A stretch of 64,000 nt of DNA from Enterococcus caccae ATCC BAA-1240 (GCF_000407145.1 NZ_KE136472.1:496001-560000); one strand, 5' to 3'. Positions 1 through 9,471 are shown, numbered from the stretch's first letter. The notes: generated by a model from the sequence alone, not told the origin. Program-made: numbers and translations.

Positions 1-277
1 AAAACAGGATAGAAACTAATTCATTTGTTTTCATTTTATAATGAGTGGAATAGAGAAATAGTTCACAAAAATGATTTTAGAATTTTTGACTGGGGGACAA
101 GCAACATTTTATAAATATCTTTTATGACTATCGATGATCACTCAACGGTATGAACCTCACCAGGATTTCAATTAAATAAATAAAAGGTGAAAGAGTCATG
201 GATAGATGTCGGAGGAGTAAAATGTATGCAGTCATCAACTTTTTTAAGCGGAGTAATGTAGGTAAAAAGAAATTTGA

Positions 278-421
278 ACTGATGATGAAGATAATCAGGA
301 GCGTTGTTATTACGCCAAAACTGAGAGATATCGACAATTCGAACATAATCATGAATAGGATCTTAATGAACGTATTAAGCAGTTCAAAAATCAAATTGCA
401 CTGCTAAAATGGCCTGTTTAA
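278..421 (+). pseudogene. possible decayed small gene in the 654-base gap at the window start
   Basis: Bases 1-654 hold no convincing gene. In one plus frame, bases 278-421 read as a charged, protein-like stretch (TDDEDNQERCYYAKTE, then DLNERIKQFKNQIALLKWPV after an in-frame TAG at 356-358) and end at TAA 419-421. There is no start codon and no homologue that I recognise. An overlapping 69-codon ORF at 198-407 in another frame is weaker in composition. I read this as the tail of a dead gene or chance coding-like sequence. Confidence 0.22.
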
Positions 422-454
422 ATAAGCAAAAAAATAAGTTTTCAACTATATAAG

Positions 455-499
455 AAACCTAGGATAAGCTGAAATATTCATTTATTATTCTAGGTTTTT
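455..499 (+). terminator. rho-independent terminator
   Basis: AAACCTAGGATAA (455-467) pairs with TTATTCTAGGTTT (485-497), one G-U pair, followed by a short T run. It closes whatever transcript enters from the left and insulates the efflux operon that starts at 655. Confidence 0.65.
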
Positions 500-520
500 C
501 ATTGTCAAAAAAGAGTTCTT

Positions 521-561
521 ACAAGTTAAAAAAATCACAAAATTACAAAAATGTAACTTGT
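521..561. repeat. inverted repeat upstream of the MacAB-like operon
   Basis: ACAAGTTA (521-528) and TAACTTGT (554-561) are perfect inverted copies, and TTACA/TGTAA (543-556) nests inside the right half. The element lies about 95 bases before the first gene of the efflux operon, so it could be an operator. No regulator gene is next to it. Confidence 0.3.
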
Positions 562-654
562 ATGCGTTAACGAATAATGGTTAAATGGAAGAGTATGACA
601 ACATAAGTTATTGAAAATAATAGCTTTATAAAAAAGGAGATGAAGTGAAGAGTT

Positions 655-1818
655 ATGAAAAAGAAAAAAATAATGGTTATTGTGGGAGTCATTGCTGTAG
701 TACTCATCGGACTATTTATTCTTCCCAATTTATTTGGTGGAAAGCCGACAGTTGGACCTGAAAAGAATGCGAACACAGAAGATTTAGGGATTGAATATTT
801 TGAAGTTCCTGATATCGAGCAGGTCTATATCAACGGTGTAGTACAGCCAGAACAGGCTGAGGCATTTTCAAAAGACGCAAAAATGACAAGTACACCTGAA
901 ATTAAAGTGAATAATGGAGATGTTGTTGAACCTGAAACGATTTTATTCACATATGAAGATAAAGAAATCACGAAAGAAATAGAATCACAAAATAACACAT
1001 TAAGTAAATTGGCTACTAAAAAACAGAATATCTATAAGAAATGGAATCGAGCAATCGATAATTATAATAAAACCAAAGCAGAGGAGCGAAATACAACTGG
1101 AGCTGCAATTGATGAACAACATCAAGCAGAGGTTGACAGTGTTGATGAAGAAATCTTATTTTCAAATGAAACGATTGCTGATTTGTCTACAAAACAATTT
1201 ATTTCAACCAAAGCGAAGTTCAAAGGTCGTGTTTCCATACCTGAGGTTAAAGACGAAAATGCACCAATCCTTCGTTTAACATCAGATGGTTTATATGTTG
1301 CAGGAAAAGTGAACGAAAAAGACTTAATGAAGATTGCTGTTGATCAAAAGGCCAATCTTTCTGTTGTTTCAAATGGTACTAGCGTTACAGGGAAAATTTC
1401 GTATATTGATGATAATCCGCCAGAAACAAAAGCAACGCCAAGTGAAAGTAGCAGTGCTGAGGGATCGATGTCTACTTATAATGTTAAATTATCACTTGAT
1501 AGTTTAGAAGGCATAAAAAATGGTTACCATATGCAGGCAACAATCAATTTAGGTGACAATAAAGCAATTGAAGTTCCTAAAAAAGCAATCCATGAGCAAG
1601 ACGGCAAAAAATATGTCTTAGTCAATGATTTTGGTTCTGTAATTCGCCGTGATATTCAAGTAGGGGAAGAAAAAGGAGAAAATATAGTTGTGAATTCAGG
1701 ATTAGAATCTGCTGATCGAATAATTCTTTCTTCGAAGAAAGAAGTCAAAGAAGGCGATTTAATTGGAGAAAGCAAGGATGAAACAGGAGAAGCAGCACCT
1801 ATAGCAGCTAAGGAATAG
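655..1818 (+). CDS. efflux periplasmic-adaptor-like subunit (MacA/HlyD family)
   Basis: 387-residue membrane fusion-type protein. A lysine-rich start and one membrane segment (about residues 6-25, IMVIVGVIAVVLIGLFILP) anchor it in the membrane with the rest outside. A helical, coiled-coil-like hairpin (about 100-180) is flanked by beta-rich HlyD/MacA-type domains. It is followed 11 bases later by an ABC ATPase and then a MacB-like permease, the usual three-gene MacAB-like exporter of Gram-positives. ATG 655 is the only reasonable start because TGA stands in frame at 646, although the GGAG at 636-639 is rather far away. Substrate unknown; peptide or antibiotic export is typical of the family. 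Confidence 0.85.
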   Translation: MKKKKIMVIVGVIAVVLIGLFILPNLFGGKPTVGPEKNANTEDLGIEYFEVPDIEQVYINGVVQPEQAEAFSKDAKMTSTPEIKVNNGDVVEPETILFTYEDKEITKEIESQNNTLSKLATKKQNIYKKWNRAIDNYNKTKAEERNTTGAAIDEQHQAEVDSVDEEILFSNETIADLSTKQFISTKAKFKGRVSIPEVKDENAPILRLTSDGLYVAGKVNEKDLMKIAVDQKANLSVVSNGTSVTGKISYIDDNPPETKATPSESSSAEGSMSTYNVKLSLDSLEGIKNGYHMQATINLGDNKAIEVPKKAIHEQDGKKYVLVNDFGSVIRRDIQVGEEKGENIVVNSGLESADRIILSSKKEVKEGDLIGESKDETGEAAPIAAKE

Positions 1819-1829
1819 GAGGAGCATAT

Positions 1830-2540
1830 ATGATACAACAAGAGCAAAGTCCGCGACCTCTCATTCAGATGCAAGCAATAAATAAATATTTTCCAGTTGG
1901 GAAAGAAAAATTGCAAGTGTTAAAATCATTGGATCTGACGATCAATGAAGGTGAATTTATTATGATTATGGGGAAATCTGGAAGTGGGAAAACCACATTG
2001 ATGAATATCATTGGTTTTTTAGACCGAGTATCTGATGGGACGTATCTTTTTAAGGGGGAAGATGTCTCTAAACTTTCAGAAAATAAGAAATCAGAATTTC
2101 GTAATGAGTACTTGGGTTTCATCTTCCAACAATTCTTTTTGATCAACTCATTGAATGTCAGTCAGAATGTACAATTACCTTGTGTTTATGCAGGTAAAAA
2201 AAACAATGATGAAAAACGTAGGATTGCAGAGAAATATTTAGAGTTGGTTGGTTTAGGAACTAAGACAAAAGCGAAAGTCAATGAATTGTCTGGTGGACAA
2301 CAACAGCGTGTCGCAATTGCCCGTTCGTTAGTCAATGATCCACTTTTGATTATGGCTGATGAGCCAACCGGTGCGTTGGATAGTGAGACGGGAACGGAAA
2401 TCATGGAATTGTTGACTGAATTGAATCGCCAAGGGAAAACGATTGTAATGGTTACTCATGACGCTGACATGAAGAAATATGCCACTCGTGTGATTCATAT
2501 GAAAGATGGCCGTTTTCTTGAAGAAGAGGTGATTCGATGA
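1830..2540 (+). CDS. ABC transporter ATP-binding protein (MacB/LolD type)
   Basis: 236-residue ATPase with every core motif: Walker A GKSGSGKTT (about residues 49-57), signature LSGGQQQR (about 153-160), Walker B LLIMADEPT, and the switch histidine in VTHD. It would power the FtsX-type permease encoded next; their reading frames overlap by four bases (ATGA), so translation is coupled. Strong ribosome site GGAGGAG eight bases before the ATG. The family is the mechanotransmission type that works on substrates outside the membrane together with an adaptor, here the preceding gene. Confidence 0.93.
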   Translation: MIQQEQSPRPLIQMQAINKYFPVGKEKLQVLKSLDLTINEGEFIMIMGKSGSGKTTLMNIIGFLDRVSDGTYLFKGEDVSKLSENKKSEFRNEYLGFIFQQFFLINSLNVSQNVQLPCVYAGKKNNDEKRRIAEKYLELVGLGTKTKAKVNELSGGQQQRVAIARSLVNDPLLIMADEPTGALDSETGTEIMELLTELNRQGKTIVMVTHDADMKKYATRVIHMKDGRFLEEEVIR

Positions 2541-3772
2541 TTTCAAATCTATTGATCAGCACACTATTAAGTTTGCGAGCGCATAAATTACGGGTCTTTC
2601 TGACAATGATCGGAATAATTATAGGAATTGCCTCTGTTGTGACGATTTCAACACTTGGTGAGGGAATGAAAAAGCAAGTGACATCAGCGACTAGCGCTAT
2701 GAATACAGATGTCATTAAACTTCATTATACAATGCAGGAAGAAAGTACGTCAGGGATGATGACTTACGAAGAACCTGATTATAGCTTTTCCAGAGTCGAT
2801 ATGAAGAAAGTTAGAGACATTGATGGGGTTGAATCAATATACCCGCAATATGGCGATGGTATGATGGGAGATAATTTGACGACTCAGCTGGATTATTTTG
2901 GAGCAAAAGCAAATTTGATGGTTACTTCTAATAGAGGGAACAATAAAATTAAATATGGACGAGATTTTGATGATCGAGATATCAATAAAGACGTGATCAT
3001 CTTAAATCATGATACATTTGATACGAGCTTAAAAATGGATGATCCTGGTGAGTTAATTGGAAAAGCTGTTTCAATCAATGGCTATATGTATAAAGTTATC
3101 GGTATTTTAGAGCCCTTTGATTATGATTCATTGGATAATGCTGAAGCAATGTCATTGGATTGGAATACAGTATCAAGTAGCTTCGTTTCAAGAAGTTCTT
3201 ACAATAAGTTGGCAACATCTAAGTCGATCAGTGGGATTAACTTCAAGTTAAAAGAAGGGGCAGATAAGCAAAAAGTTATTGCTCAGGCTGTTACAATTTT
3301 AAGTGAAAATCATCCAGATGTTAAAGGTATTTTCAAAGAAAATGATCAAGAACAGAAGAGTCAAAAACAAATGGAAGAAGCAATCGGTGGAATGACGATG
3401 TTCTTAATGGCCGTTACGGCGATTTCTCTTTTGGTTGGAGGGATTGGTGTAATGAACATCATGTATGTTTCTGTAACAGAACGAAAACGAGAAATAGGAA
3501 TTCGTAGAGCTATAGGAGCAAAACCACGAATGATTTTAATGCAATTTCTATTAGAAGCAGCGTTTATCACGTTGTTAGGAGGATTGATTGGGGTTGGATT
3601 AGGGTATCTACTTTCTACGATAGTCGGTAGTTTCGTTACAATCACTCCTGTCATGACGCCTGCAATTTTTGTGATATCTACGGTAGTATCAATTTTTACG
3701 GGTGTTATATTTGGGATCATTCCAGCAATCAGTGCTTCTAGAATGGATCCAATCAAAGCTATTTATAATTAA
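2537..3772 (+). CDS. ABC transporter permease (MacB/FtsX family)
   Basis: 411 residues. One N-terminal membrane segment (about 20-40) is followed by a large extracellular MacB_PCD-type domain (about 45-270) and three C-terminal membrane helices of an FtsX domain (from GMTMFLMAVTAISLLVGGIG on). The family's MNIMYVSVTERKREIGIRRA loop is present, and the end ASRMDPIKAIYN is the typical MacB C-terminus. It forms a complete tripartite exporter with the two genes before it. No dedicated two-component system or immunity gene is next to it, which leaves the substrate open. Confidence 0.9.
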   Translation: MISNLLISTLLSLRAHKLRVFLTMIGIIIGIASVVTISTLGEGMKKQVTSATSAMNTDVIKLHYTMQEESTSGMMTYEEPDYSFSRVDMKKVRDIDGVESIYPQYGDGMMGDNLTTQLDYFGAKANLMVTSNRGNNKIKYGRDFDDRDINKDVIILNHDTFDTSLKMDDPGELIGKAVSINGYMYKVIGILEPFDYDSLDNAEAMSLDWNTVSSSFVSRSSYNKLATSKSISGINFKLKEGADKQKVIAQAVTILSENHPDVKGIFKENDQEQKSQKQMEEAIGGMTMFLMAVTAISLLVGGIGVMNIMYVSVTERKREIGIRRAIGAKPRMILMQFLLEAAFITLLGGLIGVGLGYLLSTIVGSFVTITPVMTPAIFVISTVVSIFTGVIFGIIPAISASRMDPIKAIYN

Positions 3773-3831
3773 GCAACATAGTTGGTAGTTCAAAAAACAG
3801 GGTAGAACAGGAGTATCTAACTTCGAGAAAT

Positions 3832-3881
3832 AAGGGATGATTCACGAAAAATACTTTTTGGAATTTTGTGAATGCTCCCTT
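3832..3881. repeat. imperfect intergenic hairpin
   Basis: AAGGGA plus ATTCAC (3832-3845) pair with GTGAAT plus TCCCTT (3868-3881), broken by a 2x2 mismatch. No T run follows, so it is not an obvious terminator. It lies between the exporter operon and the terminator-like hairpin at 3929. Confidence 0.45.
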
Positions 3882-3928
3882 ACTTCCAGAGGTACGACTT
3901 CTAATTTCACCGTTTATTTGGATTTCTT

Positions 3929-3972
3929 GAGGCTGGGATGTAACTTATAGAGTTATGTCTTAGCTTCTTTTT
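3929..3972 (+). terminator. terminator made of an enterococcal GAGGCTGGGA-type repeat
   Basis: GAGGCTGGGATGTAACT (3929-3945) folds on AGTTATGTCTTAGCTTC (3951-3967) with several G-U pairs and is followed by TTTTT. It probably ends the exporter transcript. The GGCTGGGA core recurs elsewhere in the window. Confidence 0.6.
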
Positions 3973-4214
3973 ACATTTATGAATATTATTTAAAACATAT
4001 TTTGATTATTATATTCATTTTATTCGATAATTGGTATAGAATAAAGTAGTGATCATTAAATAATATTTTATCTTTTGATTGGTCTAGGTAAATAGAATGG
4101 ATAGTTAGAGAAACTAATTCATCTGAGTAATGAACGTAAAAAGTACATTTACTTGCTGAAATCATTAGAGATGTTTAGAATAAAAACAGGGAGACATTCG
4201 GAGGGGGAAGACGA
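3973..4214. other. AT-rich leader of the VOC gene
   Basis: With the two hairpins before it this completes a 442-base gap (3773-4214). I see no ORF. A possible extended -10 element (TGGTATAGAAT, about 4033-4043) may be the promoter of the VOC gene. A strong GGAGGGGG ribosome site ends the region. Confidence 0.35.
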
Positions 4215-5051
4215 ATGGAAAAGTTTCAATTGTCAGAAGATGTATATGTAAAAACGGTTGCGTTGCGTATCAAAGATGTAGAAAAAATGGTTGGTTTTTA
4301 TAAAAATGTGTTGGGGTTTACTTTGAAATTGGAAGAAAATAATTTATCTATATTTGGTTCACAACGGAAGGATAGTCGATTGTTGATATTAGAGGAATCA
4401 GATCCTATGGAAGAGCAAGCGAGCTCTTTTAATAGAACTGTCTGTTTGTCATTGGTGATTCCGACAGAGGAAGAATTTGGTAGCCTTTTAAGAAGAATTA
4501 CGGCACATAATTACCCAATCCGTAAATCGGTACAACAAGGTGTGCGGAAAAGTGTATTTTTAGAAGATCCTGAAGGAAACGAATTAGAAGTTAGCCATCA
4601 GACCTCAATAAATAAAGTGGAAGCAACACCGGAACCGCTGGATATTCAACCCTTAATACAACAAAGCAGAGTTCTTTATTCAAGTCTTTCAGATGATGTA
4701 GAATTTGATCGAATCAAATTACGTGTTGATAATGTGTCTGAGCATCGGGCATTTTATCAAGACATTTTTGGAATGACTTCAGAAGGTTCTTCGATGGATA
4801 AATTATCGATGAAAAATGGGAATTTTGCTATCTATTTAGACGATTCACATAAACCAAATAGACATGAAAGAGCGGAGAAAGAACTTCTAGGTGTAGATTT
4901 TTTCGTTTTGACTTTAGAAAATGAATTAGAAATGAAACAACTAAAACAACACTTGGAAGAGAAACAACAGAAGTTTTTTGTGGATAAGAAGTTAACTATT
5001 TTAACTGTTTACGATCCAAGTGAAATTGAATGGTGGTTTGTGAGAGATTAG
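4215..5051 (+). CDS. two-domain VOC (glyoxalase/dioxygenase superfamily) protein
   Basis: 278 residues with two vicinal-oxygen-chelate modules, about 8-130 and 163-277, resembling CatE-type proteins in length and layout. In both modules the first beta strand reads VKTVALRIKD and FDRIKLRVDN, without the histidine that normally supplies the first metal ligand, though the later acidic ligand region (EDPEGNELEVSH) is present in module 1. Extradiol dioxygenase activity is therefore doubtful; binding or a different reaction is possible. A serine hydrolase gene follows 35 bases later and may be co-transcribed. Confidence 0.75.
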   Translation: MEKFQLSEDVYVKTVALRIKDVEKMVGFYKNVLGFTLKLEENNLSIFGSQRKDSRLLILEESDPMEEQASSFNRTVCLSLVIPTEEEFGSLLRRITAHNYPIRKSVQQGVRKSVFLEDPEGNELEVSHQTSINKVEATPEPLDIQPLIQQSRVLYSSLSDDVEFDRIKLRVDNVSEHRAFYQDIFGMTSEGSSMDKLSMKNGNFAIYLDDSHKPNRHERAEKELLGVDFFVLTLENELEMKQLKQHLEEKQQKFFVDKKLTILTVYDPSEIEWWFVRD

Positions 5052-5086
5052 CCATGACGTAATACTAAACTTAACGAGGAAAATAA

Positions 5087-6127
5087 ATGATGTATAAAGA
5101 AACAAGCAAAAAAATCAAAATAATGATGAATGAGGGCGTTTTTCCAGGTGTCAGTTTTTCCTTTATGACGAAAACGGAATCTGAAGATCATACCTGGGGA
5201 AAGGCTCAAATTTTTCCTGAAGCCGAAGTATTAGATCGCTCGTTGCTTTTTGATGTGGCTTCGCTGACAAAGGTTATTTGTACAACAACAGTAGTTTTAC
5301 AACTGATGGAGGCAAAAATAATCGAAATCGATCGCTCATTGAAAACGTACTATCCTGCGTTTGAGGATGAAAAAATAACGATTCGGCACCTTTTGACGCA
5401 TACTTCTGATATCCAAAGTTACATCGAAAATCGAGATACGCTATCAAAAGAAGAGTTAAAGCGTGCATACAATCAGGTTCAATCAGGTGAAGCTCTCGGT
5501 AAAAAAGTATCCTATACAGATACAGGGACGATTTTATTAGGATTTATGTTGGAAGAGCTATTAGGTAAAGAAGTGATCGAACTCTTTAAGGAACGAGTTT
5601 TACATCCTTTGGATATGAGGGAGAGTATTTTTCTACCGACGGATTCCGCCAACATTGTACCAACTGAAAATCATCCTGTAAGAGGATTGATTCGCGGTCA
5701 AACACATGATCCAAAAGCTTTTGTTTTAGCAGAACATGCAGGGAATGCAGGTTTATTCACTAATTTGACTGACCTTAAGAAATTTACATCAATGTATTTA
5801 AATGAAGGAGTATATCAGGATACAAAACTATTGGAGAGAACCACGATTTGTTCATTATTAGCTGATCAAACGCCGAATAAACACGGCAACCGTTCTTTGG
5901 GCTGGGACTTGAAAGACGATTTAACAGGTAGGCCTATTTTGTTTCATACTGGCTATACAGGAACCTTTTTGTTGATCGATCCTAATGAAAAAGAAGCCTT
6001 TATTTTTCTTTCTAATCGTGTTCATCCAGTAGATAAGAGAGCGGAGTATATTGAAAAGAGAGATGAACTTATTGAAATTTATTTGAAAGAAAAAATAACA
6101 AACAAAGATGAATCGCTTTCTTTTTAG
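5087..6127 (+). CDS. serine hydrolase, beta-lactamase/esterase (class C-like) family
   Basis: 346 residues. The catalytic SxxK is S59-L-T-K62 in FDVASLTKV, the second motif is YTD in VSYTDTG, and HTG in LFHTGYTG stands for the KTG box. No signal peptide or membrane segment is visible, so it is likely cytoplasmic, as with many EstB-like esterases. Two ATGs stand side by side (5087 and 5090); the GAGGA ribosome site suits either. Family members hydrolyse esters or small amides; the substrate cannot be told from sequence. Confidence 0.8.
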   Translation: MMYKETSKKIKIMMNEGVFPGVSFSFMTKTESEDHTWGKAQIFPEAEVLDRSLLFDVASLTKVICTTTVVLQLMEAKIIEIDRSLKTYYPAFEDEKITIRHLLTHTSDIQSYIENRDTLSKEELKRAYNQVQSGEALGKKVSYTDTGTILLGFMLEELLGKEVIELFKERVLHPLDMRESIFLPTDSANIVPTENHPVRGLIRGQTHDPKAFVLAEHAGNAGLFTNLTDLKKFTSMYLNEGVYQDTKLLERTTICSLLADQTPNKHGNRSLGWDLKDDLTGRPILFHTGYTGTFLLIDPNEKEAFIFLSNRVHPVDKRAEYIEKRDELIEIYLKEKITNKDESLSF

Positions 6128-6169
6128 TGGTATAATTGATGAGTATAAATGGAAGGGAGTCTCTAAACT

Positions 6170-7144
6170 ATGCAGCAACCTTTATTTTTAAAACCAGTGT
6201 TTCAAGAAAAAATTTGGGGAGGAGATCGTTTACATACTGTATTCGGTTTTGACTTACCAAGCAATAAAATCGGAGAAGACTGGGCGATCAGTGCTCATCC
6301 TCATGGCGTGAGCACAGTAGAAAATGGTCCCTTTTCTGGTCAAAAACTTGATGATTTATGGACAAATCATCGCGAATTATTCGGCAATGCTAAAGGGGAG
6401 GTTTTTCCTTTACTAACAAAGATTTTGGATGCAGAAGATGATTTATCTGTACAAGTTCATCCAGATGATACCTATGGATTAATTCATGAAGGCGAACTTG
6501 GCAAAACGGAGTGTTGGTATATTATTGATGCTGAGCCAGAGGCAACAATCATTTATGGACATAATGCTAAGAGTCGAGAAGAACTTGAAGCGATGATCAA
6601 AGAGGAACGCTGGGATGATTTACTTAAGAAAGTGCCAGTTAAAAAAGGTGACTTTTTCTATGTACCGAGTGGCACGATCCACGCAATCGGTAAAGGGATC
6701 ATGATTTTAGAAACCCAACAAAGCAGTGATACTACGTATCGTGTGTATGATTATGATAGAAAAGACGATCAAAGACAAGCAAGAGAATTGCATATTCAGC
6801 AATCAGTGGATGTGACAACAGTTCCAGCTAAGGATGCGCAGTTATCGATCCAACAACAAAACCAAGGACGTTCAAGTATCATTACCTATTTAAAAACACC
6901 ATTTTTCAATGTGTATGAATGGCAAGTTAAAGGTGTGTTGAATATAAAGAAAAATGCGCCGTATACACTAGCAACGGTTATTGATGGTGTGGGTCATTTG
7001 ATTGTTGAAGAAGTCGATACAGTGAAATCAGAAAGGTATGAACTAACGAAAGGAACAAGTTTTATCTTACCAAATGATATCGCAAAATGGCGTATTGAAG
7101 GTGAGTTGACGATTATTGCTTCAGAACCTGGAGTAGAGGCATAG
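6170..7144 (+). CDS. manA: mannose-6-phosphate isomerase, class I
   Basis: 324 residues, the usual length of the short Firmicute type. It interconverts mannose 6-phosphate and fructose 6-phosphate in the cytoplasm. Zinc ligand motifs are visible: VQVHPDD, the glutamate of ECWYII, and the histidine in the VPSGTIHAIGKG cupin strand. The N-terminus LKPVFQEKIWGG is typical. Ribosome site GAAGGGAG lies before ATG 6170. The gene ends at a two-way terminator shared with the convergent gatD. Confidence 0.93.
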   Translation: MQQPLFLKPVFQEKIWGGDRLHTVFGFDLPSNKIGEDWAISAHPHGVSTVENGPFSGQKLDDLWTNHRELFGNAKGEVFPLLTKILDAEDDLSVQVHPDDTYGLIHEGELGKTECWYIIDAEPEATIIYGHNAKSREELEAMIKEERWDDLLKKVPVKKGDFFYVPSGTIHAIGKGIMILETQQSSDTTYRVYDYDRKDDQRQARELHIQQSVDVTTVPAKDAQLSIQQQNQGRSSIITYLKTPFFNVYEWQVKGVLNIKKNAPYTLATVIDGVGHLIVEEVDTVKSERYELTKGTSFILPNDIAKWRIEGELTIIASEPGVEA

Positions 7145-7149
7145 TACTA

Positions 7150-7184
7150 AAAAAAGTGTTAGGAAATTTTTCCTAACACTTTTT
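7150..7184. terminator. bidirectional terminator between manA and gatD
   Basis: AAAAAGTGTTAGGA (7151-7164) and TCCTAACACTTTTT (7171-7184) form a perfect stem with A and T runs on both sides, suiting both convergent genes. Confidence 0.9.
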
Positions 7185-7186
7185 GT

Positions 7187-7882
7187 TTAGTTAACTGTCA
7201 ATATTTCTTGGGGTACTACAAATGGTTCATTATATTTTTTTTCTAATGCTGTTTTGATCAAACGAATACCTAGATTTTCATTGCGGGCAAGAATCGGTCC
7301 ATGAAAATAAGAACCAAAAACATTTTTGTAAATTACGCCTTCAGAACCATCTTCGCTGTTGTTTCCTTTTCCTTTAACGACATTACCTAAAGGGCGCTCT
7401 CCTTTACCTAAAAATGTTCGACCATTATGATTTTCAAATCCATAGTATGTTTCATTGAATTCTTCATTGTGGATCACAATATCGCCGATATAGCGATTGT
7501 TATCTTGACTTAATGTATAATGATCCAATGCACCTATTCCGTGGATTTTTTCACCTTTAGCGCCCATATAATAATGACCTAACAATTGAAATCCTCCGCA
7601 AATTGCGAGCATAACACCATCATTTTCGATGTATTCAGTCAAAGATTCTTTTTTCGATTGGATATCTTCTGAAATGATCAATTGTTCAAAATCTTGACCT
7701 CCACCAACGAAAACTAAATCATATTTATTAGGATCAAAAGGTTCATGAATGCTAACGATTTCAGAGTGAAAGGTCACATTCATTTTTTCAGCAAGATATT
7801 TTAACATTAGTAAATTACCATTATCGCCGTAAGTATTCAGTAAATTTCCATACAAATGACACACAACTAATTCTTTGGGCAC
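7187..7882 (-). CDS. gatD: lipid II isoglutaminyl synthase, glutaminase subunit GatD
   Basis: 231-residue class I glutamine amidotransferase of the CobB/GatD type. The nucleophile cysteine is in [13 protein letters not shown] and the partner histidine in [10 protein letters not shown]. With MurT it amidates the D-glutamate of lipid II to isoglutamine, which Gram-positive cocci need for cross-linking. The start is GTG at 7882-7880 with AGGAGG six bases upstream. It lies downstream of murT on the minus strand, 123 bases away, farther than usual for this pair; the gap holds two hairpins. Confidence 0.93.
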   Translation of the reverse strand: MPKELVVCHLYGNLLNTYGDNGNLLMLKYLAEKMNVTFHSEIVSIHEPFDPNKYDLVFVGGGQDFEQLIISEDIQSKKESLTEYIENDGVMLAICGGFQLLGHYYMGAKGEKIHGIGALDHYTLSQDNNRYIGDIVIHNEEFNETYYGFENHNGRTFLGKGERPLGNVVKGKGNNSEDGSEGVIYKNVFGSYFHGPILARNENLGIRLIKTALEKKYNEPFVVPQEILTVN

Positions 7883-7929
7883 TGTAGATTCCTCCTCGTA
7901 TATAAGTAATAACGCTCACTTTTGTTCAG

Positions 7930-7967
7930 TCTCAGCAGAAAAATAGGGCTGAGATGTTTTTGTCTCA
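7930..7967. repeat. hairpins between murT and gatD
   Basis: TCTCAGC (7930-7936) pairs with GCTGAGA (7948-7954); alternatively TGAGA (7950-7954) pairs with TCTCA (7963-7967), so the two folds exclude each other. A further stem, ACTAGCT/AGCTAGT, lies at about 7991-8009 over the murT stop. Within a two-gene operon these could tune readthrough into gatD. Confidence 0.4.
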
Positions 7968-8005
7968 CTCTTATTTTATCTTTTACGAGAGACTAGCTCA
8001 TGAAG

Positions 8006-9343
8006 CTAGTTAGTAATATAACCTTGTGCAGTTAATGATTTACGTAATTGTAAAACTGCCGTATAAGTCGCTAAAATATAAACACGATCTGTCGGTACTT
8101 CTTTGATAGCAGTGATCACATCATCCAGATTAGGAATTTCTTTTAAGTTGTCTTCAGGAATTCCTGCAACTTTTAATCGCAAAGCCATATCTGTATGACG
8201 GTCACCACCAGCAATCACTTCTGGAATATTCATTTGAGCAAAAGCTTCGTGATCGCCATCCCAGATCCAGCTGACGTCGATACCATCTGCATAGTTTGCA
8301 TTTAATAGTGAAACAAGCGAGAAAGAATAAGGGGAAAGTCCCATCATATCAATCACTTGGTTTAAACCAACTGGATTTTTAACCAGGATTAATGTACATA
8401 ATTTACCCTCGATGTTGATTGTTTCTTGGCGTCCAAAAACTTTTTCATCATAGCTTAGACCAGCTCTAATTTTTTCAGGCGAAACGCCATAATATTCAGC
8501 AACAGAAGTGGCAGCAAGAGCATTATAGACATTATACATACCACCAACAGCAATACTGTATTCAGCATCATCGATCACAAAATCAGCAGACGTATTATCC
8601 ATCGCTACCATTTTTGTTAATTGGATATCTAGTTCAGGACGATGGAAGTTACAGTTGGGACAATAGTATTTCCCAAGATTAGCATAAGTAATCATTTTAT
8701 AATGCAAAATATGATGGCACTTTGGACAAAGCAAGCCATCGGTATTGTAATGAGCCATCTGTTCTTTATCTGGCATATGATTGAAGCCATAGTATTTTCT
8801 TGGATTGATTGTTTCAACGGAATTGAAAATAGGCGAATCACCGTTGCATAAAATGGGTGCATTGGGCGCAGCTGCTGCACCGTCAACAATCAGTTTGTAA
8901 GTGGTGTAAATTTCACCATAGCGGTCCATTTGATCACGGAAAATATTCGTGAATAAAAATAGTTTCGGTTCAATATACTTTGTAACACGGCTTAAACTAG
9001 CTTCGTCAATTTCCAAAACTGCAAATTTTTTCTTAGCGCCTTTGTTTTTGGCAGATAAGAAAGTTGAAACAATTCCTTGTTCCATATTTGCACCAGTTGG
9101 ATTGGTCAGCACATGATCAAATTCTTGTCTTAAAATATTCACTGTTAAAGCCGTGGTCAACGTTTTGCCGTTGGTACCAGTGACAACAACGATTTCATAA
9201 TCTTTTGCCAAAGTATCTAAGATTTTTGGATCGATTTTTAATGCTAATTTTCCAGGATAGCTACTACCACCTTTGAAGAAAGTTTTTAAAACCCATTGTG
9301 AAGTTTTTCCAGCGGCTATTGCTACATGACTTCTGATTCCCAT
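8006..9343 (-). CDS. murT: lipid II isoglutaminyl synthase, Mur ligase-like subunit MurT
   Basis: 445 residues. The Mur ligase ATP loop is VVTGTNGKTLTT (about 55-66). An inserted four-cysteine zinc ribbon (CPKCHH ... CPNC, about 203-226) is characteristic of MurT, as is the C-terminal DUF1727 domain from about 315 on. It activates the D-Glu carboxylate of lipid II, and GatD delivers the ammonia. GGAGGG stands before the ATG. It is encoded upstream of gatD on the minus strand. Confidence 0.95.
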   Translation of the reverse strand: MGIRSHVAIAAGKTSQWVLKTFFKGGSSYPGKLALKIDPKILDTLAKDYEIVVVTGTNGKTLTTALTVNILRQEFDHVLTNPTGANMEQGIVSTFLSAKNKGAKKKFAVLEIDEASLSRVTKYIEPKLFLFTNIFRDQMDRYGEIYTTYKLIVDGAAAAPNAPILCNGDSPIFNSVETINPRKYYGFNHMPDKEQMAHYNTDGLLCPKCHHILHYKMITYANLGKYYCPNCNFHRPELDIQLTKMVAMDNTSADFVIDDAEYSIAVGGMYNVYNALAATSVAEYYGVSPEKIRAGLSYDEKVFGRQETINIEGKLCTLILVKNPVGLNQVIDMMGLSPYSFSLVSLLNANYADGIDVSWIWDGDHEAFAQMNIPEVIAGGDRHTDMALRLKVAGIPEDNLKEIPNLDDVITAIKEVPTDRVYILATYTAVLQLRKSLTAQGYITN

Positions 9344-9471
9344 AAAGTGCCCTCCAATTTATCTCAACGATCATTGTTACATTCAATAATAAACTCAATC
9401 TATAATACCACAATTGAAAAAAAAAATTAATTCCTTTTACTCTTTCTTACTATATTAAGATTTGGTGGAAT

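Noticed and set aside
198-407. 69-codon plus-strand ORF and an overlapping 88-codon minus-strand ORF near the window start
   Set aside because: Composition is not protein-like, no recognisable domain, and a third frame looks more coding. Not listed as genes.
10-4125. Shared AGAAACTAATTCAT at 11-24 and 4110-4123
   Set aside because: A single 14-base match in AT-rich intergenic DNA without flanking similarity; likely chance.
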